Positions 12,005 through 23,100 are shown, counted from the stretch's first letter. The stretch: 64,000 nucleotides of DNA from Pseudopyrenochaeta lycopersici (GCA_003313425.1 NHZP01000029.1:664338-728337), one strand, 5' to 3'. Numbers and translations: made by a program. The notes: generated from the letters alone by a model not told the origin.

Positions 12005-12165
12005 ATTTTTAGATATTTAGATATTTATATAAGTAGTAGTATATATACTACTTCCTTAAAGAACTTAATTAGTAAATAATTAAAAATATACTAAAACTAT
12101 ACTTTAAAACTAGTTTTATAATACTTATAGTACTTTATTAGAGTTACTACTTTTTTAGTAGTAGT

Positions 12166-12591
12166 TAGTGATGGGAGCTTACTATTGAAAAATAGTAATT
12201 ACTAATTTTTTAAAAGGTTTGTAGTAAATTACTTAGTAATCCTAAAATTCTAATATTTTAGAATAGAAGACTACTTAATGTAAAGATTAATTTTACAATT
12301 TTGGAATTTCCTAAATAGGCTTAGTTCTTTAGGAAAAATTTTAAGAAGAAAAAAAATAGTAAGCTAAATTAGTAAATTAGTAATTACTATTTAGCTTACT
12401 ATTTTTTTTCTTAAAAATTTTATTATTAAGGAACTAGGCCTATTTAAGAAATTCTAAAATCCTAAGATTAATCTTTACATTAAGTAGTATTCTATTCTAA
12501 AATATTAGAATTTTAGGATTACTAAGTAATTTAATATAAACCTTTTAAAAAATTTGAAAAATTAGTAATTACTAATTTTTGCCCATCACTG
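12166..12591. mobile_element. hAT-type MITE, 426 bases, largely self-complementary
   Basis: It runs from TAGTGATGGG to CCCATCACTG and has no coding capacity. Its two halves are near reverse complements, folding around the TTAGTAAATTAGTAATTACT centre near 12,380. It is flanked by GTAGTAGT on both sides (12158-12165 and 12592-12599), a perfect 8-base duplication, although in simple sequence. Other copies are at 16649, 36002 and 58581. Confidence 0.8.
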
Positions 12592-12672
12592 GTAGTAGTA
12601 ATTACTATTACTATTATTAGTAAATAATAGAGTTTTAGTAGTAGTATAATATATAATATAATATATTAAATA

Positions 12673-12850
12673 GTTAAGGTTGTTAAGGTTGTTAAGGTTG
12701 TTAAGGTTGTTAAGGTTGTTAAGGTTGTTAAGGTTGTTAAGGTTGTTAAGGTTGTTAAGGTTGTTAAGGTTGTTAAGGTTGTGAAGGTTGTGAAGGTTAT
12801 AAAGGTTATGAAGGTTGTGAAGGTTGTAAAGGTTATTAAGGTAGTTAAGA
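12673..12850. repeat. 9-base minisatellite, unit GGTTGTTAA
   Basis: About a dozen perfect head-to-tail copies are followed by several degenerate ones (GGTTGTGAA, GGTTATAAA, GGTTATGAA). It lies inside the hAT element at 10405-13235. The unit is not the fungal telomere repeat. Confidence 0.9.
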
Positions 12851-13236
12851 ACCTTAGAAACTTTAAAAAATATAATAACTTAAGGTTATTAGTTTCCTAG
12901 TCATAGTAAATATTTTATAGCCTAGTAATAGTAATTACTATAAAGAATTAACGTTACTTTTAAGAACTAAGTACTAAAACTAGAAACTTCTATACTAATA
13001 GTATAAGTTTGTACTATTAAATATTACTATATATCTATACTACAGATTATATAAGCGTTTAAGCTTTATTCTATTTTTAGAATTAGTAATTACTATTACT
13101 ATAAGCAATTAGTAATAGTAATTACTATTACTATTACAAAAATTCTAAATAGTAATTACTAATTACTAAGTAATAGTAATTACTAACAGTACCTAGTAAT
13201 AGTAATTACTATTACTTAGTAAAACGGCAACCCTGG

Positions 13237-13420
13237 TCTTAGTTAAAGTAACTTAATTTAAAAGGAAATAGATAAAATAGCAGATACCTCTTACCTTTAG
13301 GGGAGAGGTGCTGCCTAAATATATAAGCTAGATTAGGCTAATCCTAATCTAGCTATCTAGCTAAGTAAAAGGTAAAAGGTAATAGTTATCTTTTACCTAC
13401 GTCTAGTAACTTAGTGTTAC
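13237..13420. repeat. Segment shared with the palindrome loop
   Basis: This stretch is a mutated copy of 47,982-48,165, same orientation, recognisable from TAAAATAGCAGATACCTCT and from CTAGTAACTT near its end. Differences are mainly C to T and G to A in this copy. It lies directly upstream of an LTR-like sequence. It probably comes from the terminal region of a retroelement. Confidence 0.65.
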
Positions 13421-13429
13421 GAACAGAAG

Positions 13430-13830
13430 TAGGTGTTACAATCCTGCTGAGACCCTGTCCCAGCGGCCCCAACGGGACCTCGTGGACATTAGACAGATAA
13501 CCGAGATCACGTGACGTACTTAGTTAATTAGTATAATTAGTGACACTAAGCACACTAAGTATACTAAGTAACCTGCATAATCTCTATATATATAGATTAT
13601 TATACTAAACTCTTATAGATTATTATATTTAACTTAATATTATACTTTATAGTATAGTAATACTAATACTAATTATTCTTAACCCTTTATACTCTTTATA
13701 GAAGCGCCCTCTTACTATTTTAGTATTAAACCCTTTATCTACTAAGTCTCTTACTCTATTCTTAAGAACTAACTTTATAGTCTTATTAGTTATCTTTACT
13801 AATAGCTTTTAAGATCTTTATACTTTAAAT
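13430..13830 (+). repeat. LTR-like sequence related to the element B LTR
   Basis: From about 13,590 the sequence matches 55,195-55,390 (GAAGCGCCCTCTTACT and flanks), with added C-to-T and G-to-A changes. The upstream part (TGTTACAATCCTGC) is only loosely like the start of the LTR at 54,996. It is a solo or truncated LTR; no adjacent coding sequence was recognised. Confidence 0.5.
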
Positions 13831-14523
13831 ACTTTTAAGATAAGTAATACTTCTATAGATAAAGAGACCTATTAAGTATAACTTACTATATAAGTTAATA
13901 TACTTACTATAAATAGATAAGTTATAAGACTTAACTTATTTATAAGTAGGGTTGCTACTTTTTAGTAATTACTAACTTTAAAATTAGCTAGATATAATAT
14001 ATTAGTTATATAACTTAATATTACTTTCTATTTCAGTATTATAGCTTAAAAAAACTACTACTTTCTAATATATAGCTATATAAAGTATTAGTACTTTTAA
14101 TAGTATTAATAGTAGTAGTAATAATACTAGTAAATTATATAAAATTTAATATTAATATTATATATACTATTATTAGTAGAGTAAAAAAGATATATATTTT
14201 AAATAGTTATAATAGTTAAGATAGTTAAGAACCTTAAGAACTTTAGAAACTTAAAGGACCTTAAGCCTTAAGAACCGTAAGCCTTAAGAAATTTAGAAAT
14301 CTTAAGGACATTAAGCCTTAAGAACCTTAGAAATCTTAAGAAATTTAAGAACTTTAGAAGCTTTTAGAATTTTAGAAACTTTTAGAACTTTAGAAACTTT
14401 TAGAACCTTAAGAACTTTAAATTACTTAGCTTTGTTTTATTTAATATACTTTTATAAGCTCTACTAAGTACTAAGTAAATATTTTTATTATTACTTAATT
14501 TATATTAAAATTACTTTTATTAC
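13831..14523. other. AT-rich repeat debris upstream of the Pogo element
   Basis: This stretch contains a hAT-like end (AGGGTTGCTACTTTTTAG near 13,949) and a low-complexity field of TTAAGAACTTTAGAAAC-type repeats at about 14,205-14,415. No gene is seen. Confidence 0.5.
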
Positions 14524-14525
14524 TA

Positions 14526-16370
14526 ACGTGAGCGGCAAGCGAAACGCCCAGGTAAGCGAAACGCCCACTCTTGCCAAGACCACACCTCCTCTACCTTTAA
14601 CTGCAATGTCTCAACAACTCAATATTGAATTACTCCCTTGTGAGGATAGAATTATCTTAGCTATCCAAGCAATGAAAAAAGACGCGACATTAAGTGACCG
14701 ACGAGCTGCAGCAGTCTACAACGTTCCTAGAAGGACTCTCCGCGACCGACGCGCTGGAAAGCTTTCACGACGCGACAGCCAACCCAACTCGTCAAAGCTT
14801 AACAGGCACGAGGAAGACGCGATTATCCAATATATAAGGAAGCTAGACGCGCGAGGATTTGCCCCTACACTGTCTTATCTCCGTGAGATAGCGAATCAGT
14901 TGCTGGCTGCTCGTGGTAGTGGCCAGGTGGGAGAAAAATGGGCCAGAAACTTCGTCTCTCGTAAGCCTGAGATTAAATCCCAACTAAGTAGGCCACGCGA
15001 CTACCAGAGAGTCCTATGCAGCGATCCAGCTGTTATTAGCCCCTGGTTTGACCTTGTACGCAACATCAAAGCCAAGTACGGCGTCCTAGATGAAGATACC
15101 TATAACTTTGACGAGACTGGCTTTACTATGGGCGTAGGAGGGTCCGTCAAGGTGGTAACTGCGTCTGAGAGACGTACTCGACCACTGGGGATACAACCTG
15201 GCAACCGCGAGTGGGTGACGTTGATTGCTGGTATCAACGCTATGGGCTGGACAATTCCACCCTTCATTATCTTCAAAGCCAAGAACCACGACAAGTCCTG
15301 GTTGCCTGATCTATCTAAGGGCTAGCGTATAGGCCTTAGTAAGAACGGCTGGACCAACAACGAACTTGGTCTAGCCTGGCTACAGCACTTTATCCAGCAT
15401 ACAGCAGCCTGGACAGTAGGCAGTCACCGGCTACTAGTAATTGATGGCCACGAGAGCCATAATTCACTTGCCTTCCAGGATCTATGTGAGGAGAACAAGA
15501 TAATTACCCTCTGTATGCCTTCCCATTCATCCCATATCCTGCAGCCGCTTGATGTGGGCTGCTTTGCGCCATTGAAGCAGGCATACCGGCGAGAGATTAG
15601 GGTCTTGGCAGACAGTCACATCACCCACATTGACAAAAAAGCATTCCTAGCTTCCTTTAAGGAGGTATTCGAGACCTCGTTCTCACAGCAGAATATTCTA
15701 TCTAGCTTCCAAGCAACTGGCCTAGTCCCACACAGCCCAGAGGTGGTGCTATCAAAGCTTGAGGTGAAGCCTCGCACGCCGACACCACCTCTACCAGGGC
15801 CCACCCCCTGGCACCCCAAAACACCCAGCAACGCCTGGGAGATAGAGGCTCAAACAACACTAATTATGAAGAGGATTCGTGACCATAAGAGTTCCTCTCC
15901 TGATTCTATCATTGAGATGGTGTTACAAGTTAAAAAGGGATCAACATTGAAGGTACACTCACACACGTTGCTGGAAGCTAGAGTAGCTGGTCTTGAGCAG
16001 GCAAATAGAGCTGCTTCTGAGCGGAAAAAGCGTAAGAAAAAGCGGATCTAGCAGGGAGGGACCCTATCAAAGGAGGAGGGAGAGGACTTAATTACTCAGA
16101 GGGACGTTGATGCCTAACTTGAGGTGGAGAGGCGTGCGGAGAGGGCTCAAACAGGTGCTAGTACAAGGGGTATCTGACGCTGTAAAACTTGTGGAGAGGC
16201 AGGACACAATAAGCGCACGTGTAAGAAAGATATAGTAGAAGTAGAGGATTAATTTAAGCTACTATAAGCTATAGTAGCTTTTTGTAGGACTGAGTTGTTA
16301 ACGTGCAAAGTTGTAAAGCTTGGTGGGGTGGGCGTTTCGCTTACCTGGGCGTTTCGCTTGCCGCTCACGT
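14526..16370 (+). mobile_element. Pogo/Fot1-type DNA transposon with 43-base perfect TIRs
   Basis: The element is 1,845 bases long. Bases 14526-14568 and 16328-16370 are exact reverse complements, starting ACGTGAGCGGCAAGCGAAAC. It is flanked by TA on both sides (14524-14525 and 16371-16372), the target duplication of the Tc1/mariner superfamily. Each TIR holds the motif AAGCGAAACGCCCA twice, a likely double transposase-binding site. The element is clearly richer in GC than its surroundings and its TIRs are undamaged, so it seems younger than or less exposed to RIP than the host block. Confidence 0.95.
14606..16252 (+). pseudogene. Pogo/Fot1-type DDE transposase with premature stops
   Basis: One continuous frame of 548 codons encodes an N-terminal psq-like helix-turn-helix (DRRAAAVYNVPRRTLRDR), a CENP-B-type DNA-binding region and the DDE_1 catalytic domain. 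Likely catalytic aspartates lie in YNFDETGF, LLVIDGHESH and ILQPLDVG, giving a DDD triad as in Fot1-like enzymes. The C-terminus is basic (ERKKRKKKR) and ends with a zinc knuckle, C-x2-C-x4-H-x4-C. Four stops interrupt the frame: TAG at 15323 (TGG expected by context), TAG at 16049, a TAA in the DVDA-LEVE segment and a TGA before the knuckle. Each is one C-to-T or G-to-A change from a sense codon. ATG at 14606 is preferred; an upstream GTG at 14528 is inside the TIR. Inactive as read. Confidence 0.92.
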
Positions 16371-16469
16371 TATAATATTTATAATTTTAGTATTTTTATT
16401 AACCTAGTTATTTAGAAAAGAGCTTAACTCTAACTTACGAGTATGTATATAAGATTTCTTAGCTTAAAG

Positions 16470-17430
16470 CAGTGATAGGCGAAATTAGTAAAATTAGTAA
16501 ATTAGTAATTACTAATTCTTCTATGTTACTAATTTACTAATTAGTAATTACTAATTTATAAAAAGTTAAATAATATTATATAAAACTATTATAAGCTTAT
16601 AGATAAATACTAGTAAGTAGTAAGTAAGACACTAGTAATAGTTAGCAGTAGTGATAGGCAAAAATTAGTAATTACTATTTTATTAAATTTTTTAAAAGGT
16701 TTATATTAAATTACTTAGTAATCCTAAAATTCTAATATTCTAGAATAGGATACTACTTAATCTAAAGATTAACTTTAGGATTTTAGAATTTCTTAAATAG
16801 GCCTAGTTCCTTAATAATAAATTTTTTAAGAAAAAAAATAGTAAGCTAAATAGTACTAACTAATTTACTAATTTAGCTTACTATTTTTTTTCTTCTTAAA
16901 TTTTTTCCTAAAGAACTAAGCCTATTTAAGAAATTCTAAAATTCTAAAGTTAATCTTTAGATTAAGTAGTATTCTATTCTAGAATATTAGAATTTTAGGA
17001 TTACTAAGTAATTTAATATAAACTTTTTAAAAAAATAGTAATTACTAGTTTTTAATAGTAAGCTCCCATCACTGTAATATATATATTAAAGAGAGGGATT
17101 TATTTAAAGAGTATTTAGAATCTCCTTTAGGAGAAATAGACTTTTTAAACTCTATTATAGATAGTTACTAGCTAAATTAGTTAGTTTAAGCCTTTTAATT
17201 CTATATAATATACTTTATATAGTAGTATTATACTATCTAAGGTAGATAAATCTTGATAGAAATACGTAGTTCCTTCTAAATATATATTTTTATATTCTTA
17301 TTTACTAATTAGTAATTACTAATTTATTTACTAATTTACTAATTAGTAATTACTAATTTATTTACTAATTTACTAATTAGTAATTACTAAAAACCAAAAA
17401 TTAGTAATTACTAGTAAGTACCCATCACTG
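16470..17430. mobile_element. hAT-type non-autonomous element containing a nested MITE
   Basis: Ends are CAGTGATAGGC and CCCATCACTG, flanked by a perfect 8-base duplication GCTTAAAG (16462-16469 and 17431-17438). Much of its length is TTAGTAATTACTAA-type subterminal repeat. A 426-base MITE (16649-17074) sits inside. No coding sequence. Confidence 0.85.
16649..17074. mobile_element. 426-base foldback MITE nested in a related element
   Basis: It is the same family and length as the copies at 12166, 36002 and 58581, here reading TAGTGATAGGC to CCCATCACTG. The halves are near reverse complements around a TTAGCTTACTATTTTTTTTC-type centre. No 8-base duplication is seen at its ends (GTTAGCAG and TAATATAT). 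Confidence 0.75.
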
Positions 17431-17438
17431 GCTTAAAG

Positions 17439-18147
17439 TAGTAGTTTTTAATATATAATAAAACTTAAAATAATTGATATATAGTCTATAATTAAAGTAT
17501 TAGTTTTAGGTAGTTTATAATAAAAAAAACTGTACTTTTAGCTTATAACTAATCTATAAAAGTTTTTAAGCTAAATATATAAAATTACTTTTTATAATTA
17601 GTTAAGTAGTATCATACTAGGTCTATTATATATAATAATTAATATAGATTTTTAATAAAATACTACTAGCTATTTAAAAATATTATAATTTAACTAAAGA
17701 AAGTTTTCTAAACTTTTTATATTTTAAAACTAAAATATATTATATAAATAAGTAAATAAGACGTTAGAACTTTCCTATTTCTAATTAAATTCTTATATAG
17801 TTTTATATATAGTTTTATATATAGTATTTTATATAGCTATTAACTATAGTTATATAAAATTCTATACTTATTTCTATAAATAGAAATAAAGTTTTAAAAT
17901 TAGTAATTAGTAATTACTATTACTATTATAAAGATTATATCTTTTTATAAGCTTTTAAGTTATAAATAGCTCTATCTTATAGAGCGTATGTAACAAAGTA
18001 TCGTGAATCTGAACCTTAGTGTTACAGTATGGTTGCGCTAGATCTTCTCGGGAGCTAGCGCGCACCGTAACAGACATGCTTAAAACCTGCGCTAGCTGCG
18101 CAGAGTAGGAATAATAAGTATTATTCTCTCCTATAGCTAAGTAATAG
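17439..18147. other. AT-rich repeat debris between MITE and element A
   Basis: No gene is seen. Bases about 17,936-18,000 are an inverted copy of about 32,140-32,210, and part of the interval is shared with the right arm near 62,810-62,870. The 123-codon open frame at 18326-17955 (minus) runs into the LTR and is not a gene. ATAG at 18144-18147 is the target duplication of element A. Confidence 0.5.
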
Positions 18148-18504
18148 TGTGGAGTTAACAAGGTGGTTCGGCACAATCCCGCAGTTCTGGTGTTGTGAAT
18201 GAGAGGTAACGTTGGAATCAAACGTGCGTGAATAACAGGAGCAGCCCTGCCTGTGCAGTCTGCCAGAAACGAAGGTAAGTATGGAGCCTGATTAAAAGTA
18301 ATAAACAAAATGGTCTGAAATCTCATTAAATTGACGTAGCTAATGCACTAGCTACTTCGCAAAATCTCAGTTTTGAAGTGAATTCTCGTGGTGTGTGGTG
18401 CATTTTGTTGAGATCTCTCGCATCTCCAAGTCTTATCATTAAATCTCGCTAACAAAGGAAACCTATCATCACCTGATTGCCTAGGTACCCTGTGCAACGG
18501 CACA
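18148..18504 (-). repeat. 3' LTR of element A
   Basis: 357 bases, TGTGGAGTTAAC to CGGCACA on the plus strand (TG...CA in either reading). It differs from the LTR at 30444-30800 by ten single-base changes and no indels. Three of these are C-to-T in CpA context in this copy. Confidence 0.95.
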
Positions 18505-18520
18505 AACCTCCCCTACTTCG
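18505..18520 (-). promoter_or_regulatory. Polypurine tract next to the 3' LTR
   Basis: On the minus strand the bases before the 3' LTR read GAAGTAGGGGAGGTT, a purine-rich run in the place expected for the plus-strand DNA primer. The copy at 33028 keeps the same tract. Confidence 0.7.
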
Positions 18521-18883
18521 AGCTCAGTCCTATTAAGCTCACAACTCCTACTTATTGTTCCTTCTCTTCGCAAGTAGAACTACTAGCAGGAGGAGAAGAG
18601 AACTAGGAAAAGGAAAGAAAGAAAGAAAGAAAGAAAGAAATTGTTGCCCTACGAATAAAGGGAAGGCAGCATAGGCTGCATTTCTGTAGGAGGAGCAGTC
18701 CTCGTAATTGTGTAGGTTCCTTTATGAACTCCCGCACTTCATCGTTAAATCTCCTAAAGATAGTAGGAAAAATAAAAGAAAATGCGCCTTAACTTTACTG
18801 TTAAAGACGCTAGCAAGTATACTATCGTCCTAGTATCCCTTAAATAACCTAGAGGTACTTAGCTAATCAGAGTCTGTTAAGCC

Positions 18884-21800
18884 TTACTTCTTCTTCTTAA
18901 TCTCCTTAATCCTCTTACTACGACGAGGAGTCTGCGACGGTGTATGCAGATTTAACGCGCTTATGTTAGGTTGCGCTTGCCTAGGACGAGAAGGCGCAGG
19001 AGGAGGTCCTATAGGTGACTGACCAGGCGAATACTGACCTAGCGCCTGTTACTGCGATGACGACCTTTGTGAACTAGCATAAGTTGAAGTCTGTAGAGAC
19101 TTAGTTGCGCTTCGGATAGACAGGCGCCTTAGTTTCTCCTTCCTGTCTAGCATCCTAGCAGCCTTACTATTAGGATTATTAAAAAGCTCCTTAAGAACCT
19201 TGTCTAGGGCAGTGCGTTGTTTAACCTGCCTATTATACTTCTACTACTTAGCTTCCTAAGCTAGATTTATACCTTTATTTAAAAAGAACGACCTATTAGG
19301 TACGCTAATATCTTTATCTTCCTTAAAAGTAAGCTTCTTATAATGCTAGTAGATAACCTAATACTCTTTAATTATTTTTACTATAGCCTTCTTAGTATCC
19401 TTAATAAATTAATAGATTAAACTAGGGTTAGGCTGATCTGTGAATAAGTTAGTTAGTTCCTCTAAAACTAGCAGAGAATCCTATCTTAGCTAACAGTTTA
19501 CAGCCTTAGTAATGTTTAACGAGTACACTAGTGTAATATCTCTAGGAAAGGCCTACTTAACGCCGCTATAGTAATTTAAGTGTCTAGACGGTGACTTTGG
19601 CGCGGCAGTTAAGCTTTAAAAGGCAGCAGCAAGCTCTTAATAGGAGCCTATCTCAGGAATCTCTATCGTAGTTATGTCCTCTTCTACCTTAATAAACTAA
19701 GGTAAGATAGTTTATTGTTGCTTAGTTGTAGGCCTAGTAGATCTATAAGGCAGCCTAGGATTAGAGATGTGGACGTGACCAGCCTTGCAAGGCTAACTGA
19801 ACTATTTAACGTTAGGGAATTTCGTACTGTAACTCTCTGGCCAGTCCCTCTTATCGTCCTATCCCTTAATATAACTAGTAGAGTTCTTAAGTCCTAAGTT
19901 TTCTTGCTAGTTCTAGTACTTGTAGATAATATTATAAAAGCTACGTAGTATCTACGTGCAGTTATCTTTGTCTTTATTGTTAAAAGAGACGCTTCCTTAG
20001 ATAATGTCTACGCTTCTGCCTAAGTATACAGCCTTAGAGATGTTTAAGTTAACGTGACAGAAGTAAGTCCTATCCCTAGGCTTAGTATATTTTGTGTAGT
20101 AAGGGTAGGAAATTAGGTTAGGCTCTTTTCGCAAGACTGCGTACAGCAGCTAGTATTTAACGTTACCTTGTATAAGCTGCTGTATTAACGAATAATACAT
20201 TACCTAATACTAGCTAAGGTTACTTTTGCTATTAATTAGCCGCGTGTAGTAGAAGTATATGTTAAAACTTTAATTAAGGATTAAGACTAGCTTAGGATCC
20301 TTAAAAATCTAGCTGAAGGCGTCGTAGGTAATACTGCTGTATTCCTTAAATACTTTAACATATACTCCTTAATTAAGAGCCTTAGTAACTTCGTCCTAGT
20401 TAATTTAGACTTAAACTTTTACTGGGCGATAATAATAGCTCTTTAGGTCTTAATGCGTATAGTCTCCTTAAAACGGGGCTAAGAATAGAACTTAAGTTAC
20501 TAGGTCTAATTAAAGCTGACCCTATTAATCCTAACGATAGTATAGTATCTTAAGCAGCTAAACTGTGTTTAAAATGCTAAGGCTTTAAGTAAGCAGGCTT
20601 ATCTTGCTAGCCACGTAACGGTAATGTTGCTAGCACACCCTGCGATAGTTAAATACCTAACTACCCTGCCTATCCTTAAGAGTGCTGAAATTTACATACT
20701 CTTAATACTAGGTATTAATTAGCTAGACGCGCTTACTATTATTTAACTTCCTAGACGTAAGCGACGCGGTTATCTTAACTAGAGCAGACTGTTTGTTTAT
20801 ACAGTTACATCCCTTACGCGATTTTACTGCGATGCTGGTTTTAAGCGAGATGTCTTCTTTAATTAAGTCTTAAACGTTAATACTGTTATTAAGTATTACT
20901 AGCAGTATTTCTAACTCTTCGCGTAACTACCTTACTAACTCTAAGTCTCTTACGCGAATCTTATCTAGAGCGAGAGGCTGCGTAGAGGGAAATCTCTAAC
21001 GCCGCCTAAGACGGAATTTCTCTTAAAGGGCCTCTACTACCTTAACTTATTATTAAGTGCGCCTGTTTCCTCTTAAATATTATTCTTCTAGCTAGATTTC
21101 TTGAATGCTTTTAGCTGTAACAGATAGCCTGTCTGTTCGAGGCTCGCCTAGCTTCTCTAGCTTATTCTAGATATTACTTCTAAATTCTTTACTTGTGCGT
21201 TAATAACTAAGACTAGAAGGCTTAATAACTTACGTGCGCCTTCTAATGTTTAATAAAGTAGCAGGGCTTTAGCTTCTAGCACGTTTAGAGGCAGTTATTG
21301 CTAAGGCTGTCGTCTAGACGCCAGCCTTAGTCGCAGAATTATTCTTACTATCGCTAGCAGTAGGAAGAAGCAACTTAGTCTGCTTATAATACCTAAAATA
21401 ATTCTCCTGCAGCTACTTAGGTAGAATAGGTATATTTAGAGGAAGCTTCGTCCCTGCATGTAATTACTTTCTATACTATTTAATTGCCTCTGTCTAGAAT
21501 ATCTAGTTAAGGTACCCTTATCTAGAGCGCGTGTCTATATTGTTAGCTGTAATCTTAGAGGCAGGCATCTTATACTTGTTAACGATGCCGCGCAACTTAG
21601 CGTTGCCGTCCTTATAATACTTCTTTATCTAAGCAGGCATGTTAGCTATCTACTAACGTACTTCTTCCTAGTTAGTAATATTAATAAATCTATCCTGCCT
21701 CCTCCTTACAGATTATCGTTAATAGTAAAGAGCTATATTAAGGAAGGGAGCGAGGTTGTCTAGCGAGGTCCTGCGTAGTAACTATTAGACTGCTGTCACG

Positions 21801-22500
21801 CTAGAGTGCAAGTATACTACCTAAACGGAATATAGAATAAGAACCTGCCTTAGTACATGCTGATAGTGTTTGTCCAGATAGGCAAACGCGCTCTCTATCT
21901 CCTTTTTCCTCTTCTTCTTATAAGTGTCTATATCCTTAAGTATAGGATATTACTACTTAAAAGCAGCGACGCCTTTATACTGCGATATTAGGCTTAGTCT
22001 TCCTTTTAGAAATTCTCTAGTCGCGATAATAAGGGTTAAAGTCTTGTTAAAGTAAGTCGCTAAAGCTACTATCTAATTATCTACTATGCCCTTCTATTTA
22101 ACAGGCGAGACTTACAGTAAGCTTCGAACCTAAGTATCTACTGTAATCCCTGCGTGCTAAGGGACTTTAACGTTACTATAACGCTTAAGCTTAGTTCTGT
22201 AGTCTTTAATAGCTTCTTTACTAGTAAATTGCACAATCTCTGTTAGCGCAGGCTTAATTATAGTCGTGGTTAGCTAAGGATTTAGGTTTAATAGTGGGGG
22301 TGGACGCTTCCCAGGCTGTTTAGGTGTCTAAGGCGGCTGTGATATCGCTTGAAGTTTGTACCTAATAGGCACTTATGTATCTACCTTAGAAAGTTTTAAT
22401 AGATAGTAACAGGAAGCAAGAAAGAGAAACTTAGACCCTGTAGGATCAACTATAGGCTCGAGATTTGGAGGGGGTTCGAGCAGCAGAGGGTATCTTTCCT
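18884..22500 (-). pseudogene. Large additional ORF of element A, unknown protein, possible Fe(II)/2OG-dioxygenase-like core
   Basis: With RIP stops read through, one minus-strand frame runs about 1,100-1,200 codons from roughly 22,500 to the TAA at 18884. It is in the same sense as pol and in the position an env gene would take. Recognisable stretches are, in order: FNKTLTLIIATREFLKGR, a long helical middle, YTKYTKPRDRTYF then CHVNLNISKAV (20,045-20,059), WPESYSTKFPNV, GHVHISNPRLPY (19,745 on), then a low-complexity Ser/Pro/Gln tail and a basic end SKRIKEIKKKK. The H-x-[D/N] followed about 100 residues later by a conserved P-[Y/H] block recalls a double-stranded beta-helix dioxygenase, but Asp and the second His would both have been lost to G-to-A/C-to-T changes here, so this is an inference. 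No signal peptide or membrane helix is seen, which argues against an envelope protein. The start is uncertain. Confidence 0.45.
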
Positions 22501-23100
22501 TCTCTAACTTTACTTAAAAGCCCCGCTAAGACTTGTTAACGTAGTAAAAGGTAAAGTTACTATTATTTTAACTCCTTCTTGTTACCTAATTAGCTAGCAT
22601 AGCGGGTCCTCTTAAGAGTTAGCCACTTAGGAACGTTTCCTAAGCAGGTCTTATCTTACTGCTAAACGCAGCTATAAACTCACCTTTACACTTTAAAACA
22701 TTAATTATCTTATCTTCTACCTCCTTTAATTAATTCTGCATCTTTAAATTATCGCTCTGTGGCCTTGTGGTTGCGTTGTAGCTGTTAGCGCAGATATTAA
22801 GTTGTCTAGCTAATCAGATTTCAGCAGGTCTCGCTAAGCTCACCTAGCGATTGCTGATTAGCCAGATTCTTTAACACCCTAGTTTCTCCACCATTTTCGA
22901 TCGCGCAGCAAGGAGATTAACCTCCCAGCGACTCTAAATAATATTTCGTTCAATTTTAACTCATTTTTATATGTCTGGGAGGTTGCGCTGCGTGTGTGTA
23001 ATGCTAAATGTGTAAAAATATGCGAAAATTTAACAAAGGAAATACAGCCCCTCCCCTACTTTAAGATAAAAGCCCGTCCCCTAGGCTTAAGTAAGCTTAT
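22501..23100. other. Spacer between integrase and the additional ORF of element A
   Basis: No clear domain. It includes an inverted pair CCTCCCAG / CTGGGAGG near 22,921-22,981 and a segment around 22,803-22,862 (GATTGCTGATTAGC) that recurs near 27,600 and 33,420. This is the joint used by a large internal deletion in the arm copies of element A. Confidence 0.4.

Larger units (their letters stand above)
10405..13235. mobile_element. Internally deleted hAT-type element, 2.8 kb, with 15-base perfect TIRs
   Basis: The ends are CAGGGTTGCCGTTTT and its exact reverse complement AAAACGGCAACCCTG, followed on both sides by TAGTAATTACTA repeats. Inside are a minus-strand companion ORF, the C-terminal part of a hAT transposase on the plus strand, a 426-base MITE and a 9-base minisatellite. 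No matching 8-base target duplication is visible (ATATATTA on the left, GTCTTAGT on the right), so the flanks may have been rearranged. Family placement rests on the CAGGG-type TIR and on the transposase tail. Confidence 0.7.

Noticed and set aside
12673..12850. Telomere-like repeat
   Set aside because: The unit GGTTGTTAA is not TTAGGG-like, and the array is inside a transposon.
17955..18326. 123-codon open frame on the minus strand
   Set aside because: It straddles the LTR boundary of element A and so joins unrelated sequences.
19715..19897. 60-codon open frame on the plus strand
   Set aside because: It is antisense to the additional ORF of element A, whose frame is the longer and conserved one.
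18884..22500. Retroviral-type envelope gene in element A
   Set aside because: The position fits, but there is no signal peptide, membrane anchor or cysteine pattern, and the C-terminus is basic and low in complexity.
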